Source: Carboxylicivirga sp.
GTDB taxonomy: Bacteria > Bacteroidota > Bacteroidia > Bacteroidales > Marinilabiliaceae
Assembly (NCBI GenBank): GCA_025210475.1
Contig: JAOARW010000088.1
Coordinates: forward strand, 1-64,000
Length of the DNA stretch: 64,000 nt
Direction: 5' to 3'
A model generated the notes under the pieces. It saw only the letters and a list, made by a program, of their open reading frames with translations. It was not told the origin of the DNA and ran no database searches. Both the position numbers and the translations under genes were made by a program. This document shows, one piece after another, positions 1 to 8,099 of the stretch (positions are counted from its first letter, which is position 1; each line of letters starts with the position of its first letter).

Positions 1-1
1 A

Positions 2-181
2 CTCAAACGCTTCCTTAGAAGCCTGGGAGTTTCTAATTGGCAAAGTTGGATTTTAGCTTTATCAGGTAAAGGTTGGTGGCGCAAATCAGGCTGTCCGCAA
101 GTTCACCAAGCCATGAACCTTAAATGGTTCGAAGATTTAGTTCTAAAGACATTATTCAATAAGTTTTTGATGTTTAAATAA
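2..181 (+). CDS. Group II intron-type reverse transcriptase/maturase, C-terminal fragment (partial at left edge)
   Basis: An open frame enters from the left edge and stops at a TAA at 179-181, giving 59 residues. The segment SGKGWWRKSGCPQVHQAMN followed by LKWFEDL matches the usual C-terminus of group II intron-encoded maturases (G-K-G-Y/W-W-R ... N-x-W-F/L). These proteins reverse transcribe and help splice their host intron. The catalytic YADD region must lie outside the window. In the 145 nt after the stop I do not see a convincing domain V hairpin (the 34-nt GAAA-capped element that normally follows). The element may be degenerate, or the protein may belong to an intron-less RT class. The family call is fairly safe; intactness cannot be judged. 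Confidence 0.7.
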   Translation, partial: LKRFLRSLGVSNWQSWILALSGKGWWRKSGCPQVHQAMNLKWFEDLVLKTLFNKFLMFK

Positions 182-326
182 TTCATGATTTTTTTTATAT
201 GAACCATTTCTGGTAGCATCAAGTCATTTCAACTCCATCAAATATTTTACCCGCTTCATACATAAATATTATATGTGAGTTCAGTCTTCGCCTAACTTCA
301 CGGGTTCAAATCCTAAAAGAACCATT

Positions 327-1244
327 TTGAAGCGATTAGTTGAGTCTTTTTTTATTGTCATCATATTCTTGTTAGGTATCGCAACATCCGTTTCTGCCCA
401 GGAAAAGTCCGATACTACATCCTTTTTACCACTCGTAAAGTTTCCATTGCTTTCCATGCATTACATTAATTATAGTCAGTCTGATTTTAATATCAGTACA
501 AGTGAGAAGGGAAAAGTCAACATGAGCGAGATTGACGGCACTTTTCAGTTAGCTTTTAAACTCAAAGAAAAGAAGTCCTACCTCTTAAATCGTTTTCGTT
601 TTAATAAAATGATGCACGATGTGAAAATAGATGGCATGGTACAGCCAACTGAGAGTTTCTATGCGTTTGGTTATACGATCGGTTTGATTCAGGTATTACC
701 AAAGCGTTGGCAATTGATTGCATCGATAACACCAACTTTGGCTTCTGATTTTGAGTATAAACTGAGTTCTGATGATTTGATTATGCAGACCATGGTATTG
801 CTGAATAAACGACATTCAGAATATTTGGAATATGGATTTGGAGCGGCTTTTAATACCCGTTTTGGTCGCGAGTTGTTGATGCCACTTGCGAGTATTAATT
901 ACAGGAAGAACCGTTGGGGCTTTTTTGCCTTTTTACCGGCCTATGTATCACAATACTATCATTTTAAAAACTCCCGTATTGGATTAACCATGTCGGTTTA
1001 TGGTAATGTCTACAATTTCGCCGAAGAAACCGGAAACACCAAACATGATAAAGTAGGTTATACCCGCATTAATATCGGGCCAGCTTATCGAACAAAGATA
1101 TACAAGGATTTATATTTGGGATTAAGCGCTGGTATGACTGTACGAAACCGATTGGAGTCAATCACCAATAAGGGACGAACAGGCCCTGAGTACGAAGTGG
1201 ACGAAAAGTATTTTTTTAAGCTTGAACTAAATATTTTGAAGTAA
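327..1244 (+). CDS. Outer-membrane beta-barrel-like envelope protein (DUF6268-like)
   Basis: This 305-residue protein has an N-terminal signal peptide: a basic start, then a hydrophobic core over residues 8-22 ending in SVSAQ. The rest alternates aromatic and polar residues as in beta-strands, and the last strand-like segment ends in FKLELNILK, as expected for an outer-membrane barrel. It resembles the DUF6268 group of Bacteroidota envelope proteins, but I can only judge that by overall pattern. Translation appears to begin at a TTG (327), since no in-frame ATG lies just upstream and the signal peptide begins there. No operon partner is close; the next gene starts 95 nt downstream. The substrate or role is unknown. 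Confidence 0.65.
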   Translation: MKRLVESFFIVIIFLLGIATSVSAQEKSDTTSFLPLVKFPLLSMHYINYSQSDFNISTSEKGKVNMSEIDGTFQLAFKLKEKKSYLLNRFRFNKMMHDVKIDGMVQPTESFYAFGYTIGLIQVLPKRWQLIASITPTLASDFEYKLSSDDLIMQTMVLLNKRHSEYLEYGFGAAFNTRFGRELLMPLASINYRKNRWGFFAFLPAYVSQYYHFKNSRIGLTMSVYGNVYNFAEETGNTKHDKVGYTRINIGPAYRTKIYKDLYLGLSAGMTVRNRLESITNKGRTGPEYEVDEKYFFKLELNILK

Positions 1245-1339
1245 CCTAAGGTATTAATTCATAGATGGTATTTTGCTAAACTGGTTTAAGTTGACTTCAA
1301 GGATTTGATTGCTTATTTTACAGAATCAAATCCAAACCT

Positions 1340-2416
1340 ATGAGTAAAACTGGCAGTATACTACGACGTTTATTTCTGAATATGATGGGTTTTGGCATTG
1401 CAATGGGTTTTATTTTTCCCATTTATGCCAATATTTTTGTTGAGTGGAAAGAAGGTCTTTTTCCGTATTTTCTGATTGGCTGTATTATGGCGGGCTTAAC
1501 GGTTGGAGGAGTCAGCTTCTGGTTTGTTAAAGTCATTTTAATAAAGCAGTTATTGAAAATGTCGGAAGTGGCAGCTAAAGTCTCTGATCGTGATATTTCC
1601 AATCGCTTAAATATTCAAAGTAACGATGCCCTTGGAGAAATTGCAGAGGGTTTTAATATGGCCATACAACGCTTAAATGAGTTTGTTAATGAGATTAAAG
1701 TTATATCTGGTTCGGCCAATAGTCTTAATGGAAATAACGAAAATGTAACAGGAACCATAAACAATCTGAACAGTACACTCGATCAGGTTACATCCTCAAT
1801 TTACAGTGCTAATAAACACTCCAAATCAATACAGGATAAAGTTGTAAATAGTAAATCATCTCTTAAAATTACCAGCTCACACCTTGAAGCAACTTCGGGT
1901 AGTATTACTTCTTTTGCCTCTACAGTAAACAAATTAAATAACCATGCAGAAGAGGTTAATCGAATTGTAATGTTGATTAAGGAGATTGCCGATCAAACCA
2001 ATTTATTGGCATTAAATGCCGGAATAGAGGCGGCTAAGGCTGGTGTTCATGGCCGTAGTTTTGCAGTTGTCGCCAACGAGGTACGAAAACTTTCAACAAG
2101 TATATCCTTATCTGTCGAAGAAGTAGAAAGTATATTCACAGTGATGTATGAGGAACTAAAGGAAACGGCAAAGGTTAATTCAACCATTGCATCTCAGTTT
2201 CAGGATAACCTGAATCAAAACCGCGAATTTCAGGAGGTGTTTTCTGCAATAGAATATGCTTCAAATGCAAACCTTGAAGAGGGGCATCAATTGAACAACG
2301 CCATTGCCAATTTGAATAATACGGTTGATGAGATTAATAAAACTTTTCGTGAATTTACTAGCTACATGGATGAGTTAGATGCAACCATGAAGCTTTATAA
2401 AACAAATGAGAATTAA
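1340..2416 (+). CDS. Methyl-accepting chemotaxis-like protein without a periplasmic sensor domain
   Basis: This protein has 358 residues. Two membrane segments lie at about 11-33 and 41-64, separated by only a short loop, so the periplasmic ligand-binding domain of classical receptors is missing. A HAMP domain follows (about 65-117). The cytoplasmic signalling helix carries the conserved hairpin tip [20 protein letters not shown] and [12 protein letters not shown] (about residues 210-252), which in the family contacts CheA and CheW. No che genes are nearby. It could sense membrane state or redox, or signal through a non-chemotactic partner. In gliding or non-flagellated Bacteroidota such orphan receptors have no settled role. 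The family assignment is secure and the function open. Confidence 0.85.
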   Translation: MSKTGSILRRLFLNMMGFGIAMGFIFPIYANIFVEWKEGLFPYFLIGCIMAGLTVGGVSFWFVKVILIKQLLKMSEVAAKVSDRDISNRLNIQSNDALGEIAEGFNMAIQRLNEFVNEIKVISGSANSLNGNNENVTGTINNLNSTLDQVTSSIYSANKHSKSIQDKVVNSKSSLKITSSHLEATSGSITSFASTVNKLNNHAEEVNRIVMLIKEIADQTNLLALNAGIEAAKAGVHGRSFAVVANEVRKLSTSISLSVEEVESIFTVMYEELKETAKVNSTIASQFQDNLNQNREFQEVFSAIEYASNANLEEGHQLNNAIANLNNTVDEINKTFREFTSYMDELDATMKLYKTNEN

Positions 2417-2452
2417 TTTGAGAAAAAGCTTAATTGTTTACTCAACAGCTAA

Positions 2453-2460
2453 TATATTTG
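2453..2460 (+). promoter_or_regulatory. Candidate -7 promoter element for marC
   Basis: TATATTTG matches the Bacteroidota -7 consensus TAnnTTTG exactly and lies 69 nt upstream of the MarC start. No clear TTTG was found at the -33 position, so this is a pattern match only. Confidence 0.35.
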
Positions 2461-2528
2461 TTTGATTCAACCTTACATTGTAATTGATATTAATCAATAT
2501 TGGTTGAAATAATTTAAAACAAAACATT

Positions 2529-3140
2529 GTGAATGAATTATTAACTTACTCGTTAACCGTCTTCACCGGTTTCTTCGCCATTATGAATCCCATTGCTAAT
2601 ATGCCTGTCTTTCTTGGATTGGTTGAAGGCGAAGATGAACAGTCAAAGCGCCGGATTGCCAAAACATCGGTACTTACTGCTTTTATTATCGTTACTGCCT
2701 TTGTTATTCTGGGAAAGTATATTTTTGAATTATTTGGCATTACGATACCGGCCTTTAAAATTACAGGTGGTATTTTGATTTTCTATGTGGGCTTTGAAAT
2801 GCTGATGTCGCAAAAATCAAAAGTTCATAGTACGGGCAAGCAGGTGGGTGATTCCATTGCTATTTCCCCTTTGGCAATTCCAATATTAGCCGGTCCTGGT
2901 ACCATTGTAACCGCTATGAATTTTGTGACCGATGCATCTTTTCTGCACATCGGAATTGTAATTGCCATATTCGCCCTGATGATATTATTGACCTACGTGG
3001 CTTTCATTCTTAGCAATATTATCGTTAAAAAACTGGGACATAATTTAATTGCTGTAGTAGCCAAGTTAATGGGTTTGATATTAGCCATTATTGGTGCCGA
3101 TATGCTTATAGAAGGTGTTAAGTTGTCATTTAATTTATAG
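2529..3140 (+). CDS. MarC family integral membrane protein
   Basis: This 203-residue protein is almost wholly hydrophobic, with about six membrane segments. It has the MarC-family hallmarks: an early FAIMNPIANMPVFLGL segment (the Asn-Pro motif) and a repeat-like second half containing PLAIPILAGPGTIVTAM. The length is typical. The start is taken as the GTG at 2529 because it keeps the complete first helix; the next in-frame ATG (2584) would cut into it. MarC was once linked to multiple antibiotic resistance in E. coli, but that role was not upheld, so its function and substrate are unknown. The SMR gene begins 20 nt downstream, so the two are probably co-transcribed. Confidence 0.9.
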   Translation: MNELLTYSLTVFTGFFAIMNPIANMPVFLGLVEGEDEQSKRRIAKTSVLTAFIIVTAFVILGKYIFELFGITIPAFKITGGILIFYVGFEMLMSQKSKVHSTGKQVGDSIAISPLAIPILAGPGTIVTAMNFVTDASFLHIGIVIAIFALMILLTYVAFILSNIIVKKLGHNLIAVVAKLMGLILAIIGADMLIEGVKLSFNL

Positions 3141-3160
3141 ATTCGCACTATAAATTATTA

Positions 3161-3493
3161 ATGATGAATTGGATATTATTAATCGTTGCCGGCTTATTTG
3201 AAGTGGGATTTGCTACTTGTCTGGGAAAGGCAAAGGAATCGAGTGGTTTTACTGCTGCAACCTGGTATGCGGGCTTTGTAATAAGTTTATCGCTCAGCAT
3301 GTGGTTGTTAATTAAGGTAACGCGTGAGTTGCCCATCGGTACAGCCTATGCTGTATGGACGGGAATCGGAGCCGTAGGAACGGTATTGGTTGGCATCCTG
3401 GTTTTTAAAGAACCAGCTAACTTCTGGCGCTTATTTTTTATAACTACACTGATTGCCTCAATTGTTGGCTTGAAGTTCGTTACTAATGCCTGA
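3161..3493 (+). CDS. sugE: Small multidrug resistance family exporter, SugE/Gdx-like (guanidinium exporter)
   Basis: This 110-residue protein has four predicted membrane helices. Helix 1 contains the essential glutamate in AGLFEVGFA, and the segment PIGTAYAVWTGIGAVGTVLVG is the SMR signature. The match to SugE (Gdx) is closer than to EmrE, since SugE proteins share the GLxEVxWA and AVWTGIGAVG patterns. In characterised Gdx members the protein exports guanidinium in exchange for protons as an antiparallel dimer. Here the aromatic after EV is Phe rather than the usual Trp. No guanidine riboswitch was recognised upstream; the gene follows marC by 20 nt. ATG codons at 3161 and 3164 are both possible starts. 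Confidence 0.85.
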   Translation: MMNWILLIVAGLFEVGFATCLGKAKESSGFTAATWYAGFVISLSLSMWLLIKVTRELPIGTAYAVWTGIGAVGTVLVGILVFKEPANFWRLFFITTLIASIVGLKFVTNA

Positions 3494-3534
3494 TTTTAAA
3501 AATCTTAATTGTTTTTCCATAACTGACTTTTATT

Positions 3535-4122
3535 ATGAAAAAAGTACTACTGCTGTTGGCGCAAGGATTTGAAGCTTATGAGGCAAGCGTTTTTACTGAT
3601 GTGATTGGTTGGAGCAGGGAAGTGGGATTTGAACCGGTTGATATGAGAACGACTGCCTTGCGATCGGAATTAAAATGCTATTGGAATCTTATTGCCAGGC
3701 CTGAAATTACTTTTGATCAGGTTAAAGCAGACGATTTTGACGCACTGGCTATTCCCGGAGGGGCAGAAACTGCTGGTTTTCTGGAGGATGCCTACGATGA
3801 ACGATTCTTACAGTTGATTAGAGATTTTAACAGACAGGGCAAACCAATCGCTTCCATATGTGTTGGCGCATTGCCCGTGGCCAAATCAGGAGTTCTTAAA
3901 AAACGTAAGGCCACAACCTGGGATTTAAATCAAGGTCGCCGACGTGAAGAAATTGCCGGCTTTGGCGCCATTGTTCAGGATCAGCCAATAGTTATCGATA
4001 AAAATATAATAACTTCTACCGGACCGGCAACCAGCCTGGGAGTGGCTTTTCATTTACTTGAAATGCTGACGAGCACAGAAAATGTAAAACGCGTAAAATA
4101 CGATATGCGCTTTAATGATTAA
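3535..4122 (+). CDS. DJ-1/PfpI superfamily protein
   Basis: This 195-residue protein has the DJ-1 (ThiJ/PfpI) fold. The nucleophile-elbow cysteine is Cys109 in ASICVGALPVAKSG, and the glutamate that tunes it is Glu16 in QGFEAYEAS. The motif DALAIPGGAETAGFL (about 69-83) forms part of the glyoxalase/chaperone-like active-site wall. Members act as redox-sensitive deglycases, glyoxalases, chaperones or amidases; which applies cannot be read from sequence. It lies 41 nt after the SugE-like exporter on the same strand and is followed by a good terminator hairpin, so it is probably the last gene of a marC-sugE-DJ-1 unit. Confidence 0.85.
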   Translation: MKKVLLLLAQGFEAYEASVFTDVIGWSREVGFEPVDMRTTALRSELKCYWNLIARPEITFDQVKADDFDALAIPGGAETAGFLEDAYDERFLQLIRDFNRQGKPIASICVGALPVAKSGVLKKRKATTWDLNQGRRREEIAGFGAIVQDQPIVIDKNIITSTGPATSLGVAFHLLEMLTSTENVKRVKYDMRFND

Positions 4123-4134
4123 GGATAAAAAGAA

Positions 4135-4170
4135 AGACCAGTCCAAAATAATTGGAGCTGGCCTTTTTAT
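4135..4170 (+). terminator. Rho-independent terminator after the DJ-1 gene
   Basis: The arms AAAGACCAGTCC and GGAGCTGGCCTTT pair across a 9-nt loop, with one mismatch and one bulged G, and are followed by a T-run. The position is 13 nt after the DJ-1 stop codon. Confidence 0.7.
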
Positions 4171-4234
4171 GCTCTTAATCAGTAACAAATAATTTTGTTA
4201 GTCTGAAATCCGCTTTTTCGATTAATATTAATCC

Positions 4235-5056
4235 TTAAGGGAATTTAGGAAATTGCTGAAAATCAGGATCGCGTTTCTCTAAAAATGCGTTGCGACCTTC
4301 CTGTGCCTCTTCCATCAGGTAGAACATTAGGGTAGCATCACCTGCCATCTCCATAATACCTGTTTGTCCATCCAGTTCGGCATTTAGTCCGCGCTTAATC
4401 ATACGCAGTGCCATTGGACTGCGCTGAAGCATGGTTTTACACCATTCCACGGTAGTGTCTTCCAATTCGTCCAAAGAAACAACCGTATTAACCAAGCCCA
4501 TATCTTCTGCCTCTTTGGCCGAATATTGCTTGCATAGGAACCAAATTTCACGGGCTTTCTTTTGGCCAACGTGGCGTGCCAGGTACGACGAACCAAATCC
4601 ACCATCAAAGCTTCCCACTTTCGGTCCGCTCTGTCCAAAGATGGCATTATCAGATGCAATGGTAAGGTCACACACAACATGCAACACATGGCCGCCGCCA
4701 ATAGCGTATCCGTTTACCATGGCCACCACCGGCTTAGGAATGGAGCGGATGCGTTTATGCAGGTCAAGTACGTTTAGTCGGGGTACACCACCTTCATCAA
4801 TATAGCCACCATGGCCTTTGACGTTCTGGTCGCCGCCCGAACAAAATGCCTTGTCACCTTCACCGGTCAACACAATCACACCAATGTCCTGACGTTCGCG
4901 ACAAACATCAAAGGCATCTATTAACTCTTTTACTGTTTTAGGACGAAAAGCATTGTATACCCGAGGGCGGTTGATGGTAATTTTACCAATGCCTTCGAAA
5001 TATTCAAACTTAATATCTTCATATTCCTTTACTGAGGTCCAGTTACGTTGGCTCAT
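4235..5056 (-). CDS. menB: 1,4-dihydroxy-2-naphthoyl-CoA synthase (naphthoate synthase)
   Basis: This 273-residue crotonase-fold enzyme cyclises O-succinylbenzoyl-CoA to 1,4-dihydroxy-2-naphthoyl-CoA in menaquinone synthesis. Diagnostic stretches are [18 protein letters not shown] (oxyanion hole), [20 protein letters not shown] and [20 protein letters not shown], followed by [12 protein letters not shown], all near-identical in character to E. coli MenB. The Gly in FGQSGPKVG is the feature of type I, bicarbonate-using MenB enzymes. The length is typical. The ATG overlaps the menD stop by 4 nt (ATGA), indicating translational coupling in a menF-menD-menB operon. menC, menE and menA are not in this window. 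Confidence 0.97.
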   Translation of the reverse strand: MSQRNWTSVKEYEDIKFEYFEGIGKITINRPRVYNAFRPKTVKELIDAFDVCRERQDIGVIVLTGEGDKAFCSGGDQNVKGHGGYIDEGGVPRLNVLDLHKRIRSIPKPVVAMVNGYAIGGGHVLHVVCDLTIASDNAIFGQSGPKVGSFDGGFGSSYLARHVGQKKAREIWFLCKQYSAKEAEDMGLVNTVVSLDELEDTTVEWCKTMLQRSPMALRMIKRGLNAELDGQTGIMEMAGDATLMFYLMEEAQEGRNAFLEKRDPDFQQFPKFP

Positions 5057-6744
5057 AATTCTTCTTTTAATCGTTTAAAATAAGATTTAAGGACACCTGC
5101 ATTTTCTTTGGCAGGCGTTTTAACCTCTAATATAATTGGTCTTTCACTTTCAGAAAACAATTCTTGCAGGCAATCGTTCATCGAAACTTCATCATTTGCC
5201 GATAAATACTTAAGTCCGTACATTTCAGCCAATGGCTTCACATTTAATTGATGCGATGCCTCAAAGTAGGTTTCCAGTTCTTCGGAGTCGGATGGGCCGG
5301 GAATAAAGCGGAAAATGCCGCCACCACCATTATTAATCACCACAATGCGAAGGTTGGCTTTAAGGTAATTGTTCCAAAGGCCGTTACTGTCGTACATAAA
5401 TGATAAATCACCTACCACAAGCAGGGTTGGTTGATTAGTGATGTATGCCGCTCCAACAGCTGTACTGACACTACCGTCGATACCACTGGTGCCTCGGTTA
5501 CAGAAAGCATTCTTATTATACAGCTGTGTAAATAATTGAGCGTACCGGACAGCTGAACTGTTGCCCCACTGGACCTGCCAGTTTTCAGGCAGATGCTGAG
5601 CTATGCCGGCAAAGGCTTTTAAATCGTTCCAACCATCTTTAGCCAGGTACTCATTGTGGTGTTGTTCCGATCGTTCAGCTCTTTTCAGCCAGGTTGAGCG
5701 GTAACGACTTTTAAGGCTGGATACATTTGGCAGCAATTGCTCAAAAAACTCAACGGGCTCAGCTTCAATCGATGCTGTAAGTTGTTGGTAAGTATCTAAA
5801 TGCCGGTTGCTCGGACTTATGTGCCAATGGGCTTTAGCCTGGTAATTACGAAGGAAGGTTTTTAGCATTTTTGAAACCACCGCTCCATCAATTGTGATTA
5901 AAAGGGATGGTTTATAGAAAAATGATTCTTCTTCAACAATCGTAGATACCACTTTATCGATGCCGCAAATAATATTGTCGCTTTTTACATTGGAAATGGT
6001 TTCGGAAAGTACAACCACTTGTTCCATTTCTGATAGTGTGTCAATAACTGCCTGCAGACGCTCGTTGGGTTTGGCTTGCCCCAATACAATCAATATTTTA
6101 TCGTACTTCGACCATTCCTCACCAAGTGCTTGCATTGCCGAATTAGATATTGAGTTGCACGAGAGAATTTGTTGTATTTGTCGTTGATTCTCTTGCGGAT
6201 GAACGGTTTTGCCATATAATGGCTCAGCCAATGGCACGTTTATGTGAACCGGGCCGGCCTGTTTATGCAGGCAGTGATAAAAAGCTTCGCTCACAAGGCG
6301 ATTAACATACCAGCTACTGGCATTTTTTGAAGTTGGTAACTGACAGCTATACTTAACAATGTTATCCAATGCTCCGGCTTGTCGAATGGTTTGTCCATCG
6401 GCCTGATCAACCCACTCAATCGGTCGGTCGGCACTGATAACCACCAGGGGAATGTTCTGATAATAAGCTTCGGAAATAGCTGGTGCGTAGTTCAAAAGAG
6501 CCGATCCACTGGTACAAACCAATGCTACCGGACGTCCTGTTTGCTGTGCCATTCCGAGTGCAAAAAAGCCGGCACTTCTTTCATCCACCACACTAAAACA
6601 TTCAAAATCATCGTGAGCATTGAATGTTAGGGTTAATGGTGCATTGCGTGAGCCCGGAGAGATAACCACTTCCCGTAGCCCTTCGGCAAGGCAAATGTCA
6701 ATAAGTGACTTAACAACTTTTTTATCTGAAACTGCTTTACTCAT
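5053..6744 (-). CDS. menD: 2-succinyl-5-enolpyruvyl-6-hydroxy-3-cyclohexene-1-carboxylate synthase (SEPHCHC synthase)
   Basis: This 563-residue thiamine-diphosphate enzyme joins isochorismate and 2-oxoglutarate. The N-terminal pyrimidine-binding domain has [17 protein letters not shown] and [15 protein letters not shown], which includes the catalytic Glu that activates ThDP. The C-terminal domain has [19 protein letters not shown], then [16 protein letters not shown], the Mg-ThDP binding GDxxF...N motif. The length matches the family (about 550-580). It starts 13 nt downstream of menF and overlaps menB by 4 nt. The assignment is secure. Confidence 0.97.
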   Translation of the reverse strand: MSKAVSDKKVVKSLIDICLAEGLREVVISPGSRNAPLTLTFNAHDDFECFSVVDERSAGFFALGMAQQTGRPVALVCTSGSALLNYAPAISEAYYQNIPLVVISADRPIEWVDQADGQTIRQAGALDNIVKYSCQLPTSKNASSWYVNRLVSEAFYHCLHKQAGPVHINVPLAEPLYGKTVHPQENQRQIQQILSCNSISNSAMQALGEEWSKYDKILIVLGQAKPNERLQAVIDTLSEMEQVVVLSETISNVKSDNIICGIDKVVSTIVEEESFFYKPSLLITIDGAVVSKMLKTFLRNYQAKAHWHISPSNRHLDTYQQLTASIEAEPVEFFEQLLPNVSSLKSRYRSTWLKRAERSEQHHNEYLAKDGWNDLKAFAGIAQHLPENWQVQWGNSSAVRYAQLFTQLYNKNAFCNRGTSGIDGSVSTAVGAAYITNQPTLLVVGDLSFMYDSNGLWNNYLKANLRIVVINNGGGGIFRFIPGPSDSEELETYFEASHQLNVKPLAEMYGLKYLSANDEVSMNDCLQELFSESERPIILEVKTPAKENAGVLKSYFKRLKEEL

Positions 6745-6757
6745 TTATGTGTGAAGG

Positions 6758-7837
6758 TTATATATTTTTTAGCGCCGATAATAGCGTTTGCGCCTTTAAT
6801 TCCGTTTCATTCCATTCATTCTCAACAACACTGTCTTTGGTTAGTCCGCCCCCTACGTACAAATGTGTTGTTTTGTCCGTGGCATTTAAACATCTGATAT
6901 TAACATAGAATGTGTAATCACCATTATTAACTGGCCCTAGAAAACCTGAATAGAATCGACGATCGTGCTTTTCTGTATCTTTAATCACATTGTATGACTC
7001 TTCTTTGGGCATGCCACAAACAGCAGGTGTAGGATGCAAATCATATAACAAACCAACCTGATTTCCGTTTACTTTTTCCAGTCTGAAATTGAAGCGTGTG
7101 CATAAATGCTGAACTTGTCCGGCTTTTAAAGTCTGTGCTTCGGTATATTCAATGTTGGTAGTTTGATGATGAATCAGCACATGTTCGATAAACTGAGTTA
7201 CCAAATGTTGTTCATCTATTTCTTTTTCAGACCAAGTGCTGCTTGCAGTATTGGGAATGGTACCTGCCAGTGAAACCGTCGATAATTGCTTTTGCTGATG
7301 TTTCAGTAATAGTTCAGGTCCGGCTCCAATCCATAAGCCATCTTCGGGTGTATTCAGAATATACACAAAAGCATGAGGGTATTTGTCGGTCAGGTACTCA
7401 AATAAATCAAAGACCTGTTCATTCTTGACTTCAGGTCCCTTAATAATTCTTGACAGGATGACTTTATCAATCCGGCCTTTTTTGATGGCGCCCAGCATCT
7501 GATCAAAATGAGCTTTGTACGAAGCCTCATCATCGATGAAAACATCTGGTTCTTCAGCCTTTGACTTAAAAGCAGGCAGTAATAATTCCTTGGTTTCCTT
7601 ATCGAGTTTATTAAAAGATAAAGAGTAAGATTCGTCGATGAAAATACCATGAGATACTGAGTTGTCGAAAGGTTCAAAAACAAAACCTTTACTCATCAGG
7701 TGTATTTCATTAATGCCGTTATAAATCTTTTCGCTGTTTCCGATAATCAAGTGGCTGTTATTACTGTGTGGTAGCCGGTATAATACAATTGCATCAAAGC
7801 TTGATTGACTTATAACTTTTTCTAATTCCTTTTTCAC
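6758..7837 (-). CDS. menF: Isochorismate synthase
   Basis: This 359-residue chorismate-utilising enzyme converts chorismate to isochorismate, the entry step into menaquinone (a siderophore role is possible in principle). Typical motifs are KVILSRI in the core, LAGTIPNTASSTWSEKE, the late HPTPAVCGMPKE, then RRFYSGFLGPV and the metal-binding end YVGGGLTKDSVVENEWNETE. The start is a GTG at 7837; nearby ATGs are out of frame. It is the first gene of the men operon, with a promoter-like TATCTTTG about 25 nt upstream. Fusion with menD and menB in one transcript supports MenF over EntC. Confidence 0.93.
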   Translation of the reverse strand: MKKELEKVISQSSFDAIVLYRLPHSNNSHLIIGNSEKIYNGINEIHLMSKGFVFEPFDNSVSHGIFIDESYSLSFNKLDKETKELLLPAFKSKAEEPDVFIDDEASYKAHFDQMLGAIKKGRIDKVILSRIIKGPEVKNEQVFDLFEYLTDKYPHAFVYILNTPEDGLWIGAGPELLLKHQQKQLSTVSLAGTIPNTASSTWSEKEIDEQHLVTQFIEHVLIHHQTTNIEYTEAQTLKAGQVQHLCTRFNFRLEKVNGNQVGLLYDLHPTPAVCGMPKEESYNVIKDTEKHDRRFYSGFLGPVNNGDYTFYVNIRCLNATDKTTHLYVGGGLTKDSVVENEWNETELKAQTLLSALKNI

Positions 7838-7861
7838 ATCTCATGCTTAAAATGTAGCCAC

Positions 7862-7869
7862 CAAAGATA
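7862..7869 (-). promoter_or_regulatory. Candidate -7 element of the menF-menD-menB promoter
   Basis: On the minus strand the bases read TATCTTTG, an exact TAnnTTTG match, 25 nt upstream of the menF GTG. A TTG lies about 22 nt further upstream as a possible -33 element. The rest of the 262-nt divergent region up to 8099 holds no other recognisable element. Confidence 0.45.
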
Positions 7870-8099
7870 TAATAATAGGCACAAATAACTCCAACACTGA
7901 TTGTATTTTTAAGATTACTTGGGTTGATATTGCTGGTATATATAGGTTTACACAAGTGCCTATGGAGGTACTCAACCAATGGGCCAGAAAATTGTTTTAT
8001 TATTAAAACATAGCGCTTTATTCCAATATATTGGTGATTCATACATTTAAATTGCGCGCGTGTGGTAATTAATTAGATATTTGTAGTTAAAATGGGGAG

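Noticed and set aside
296-324. tRNA-like 3' end with GGGTTCAAATCC and a terminal ACCA
   Set aside because: The T-stem pairs at only about three positions, there is no acceptor or anticodon arm upstream, and the ACCA is not positioned after a seven-pair acceptor strand. Probably chance.
4431-4805. Plus-strand open frame of 124 codons opposite menB
   Set aside because: It is a shadow of the certain menB gene.
7794-8042. Minus-strand open frame of 82 codons overlapping the menF start
   Set aside because: It lies in another frame across the menF promoter region and has no family resemblance; the men promoter box would fall inside it.
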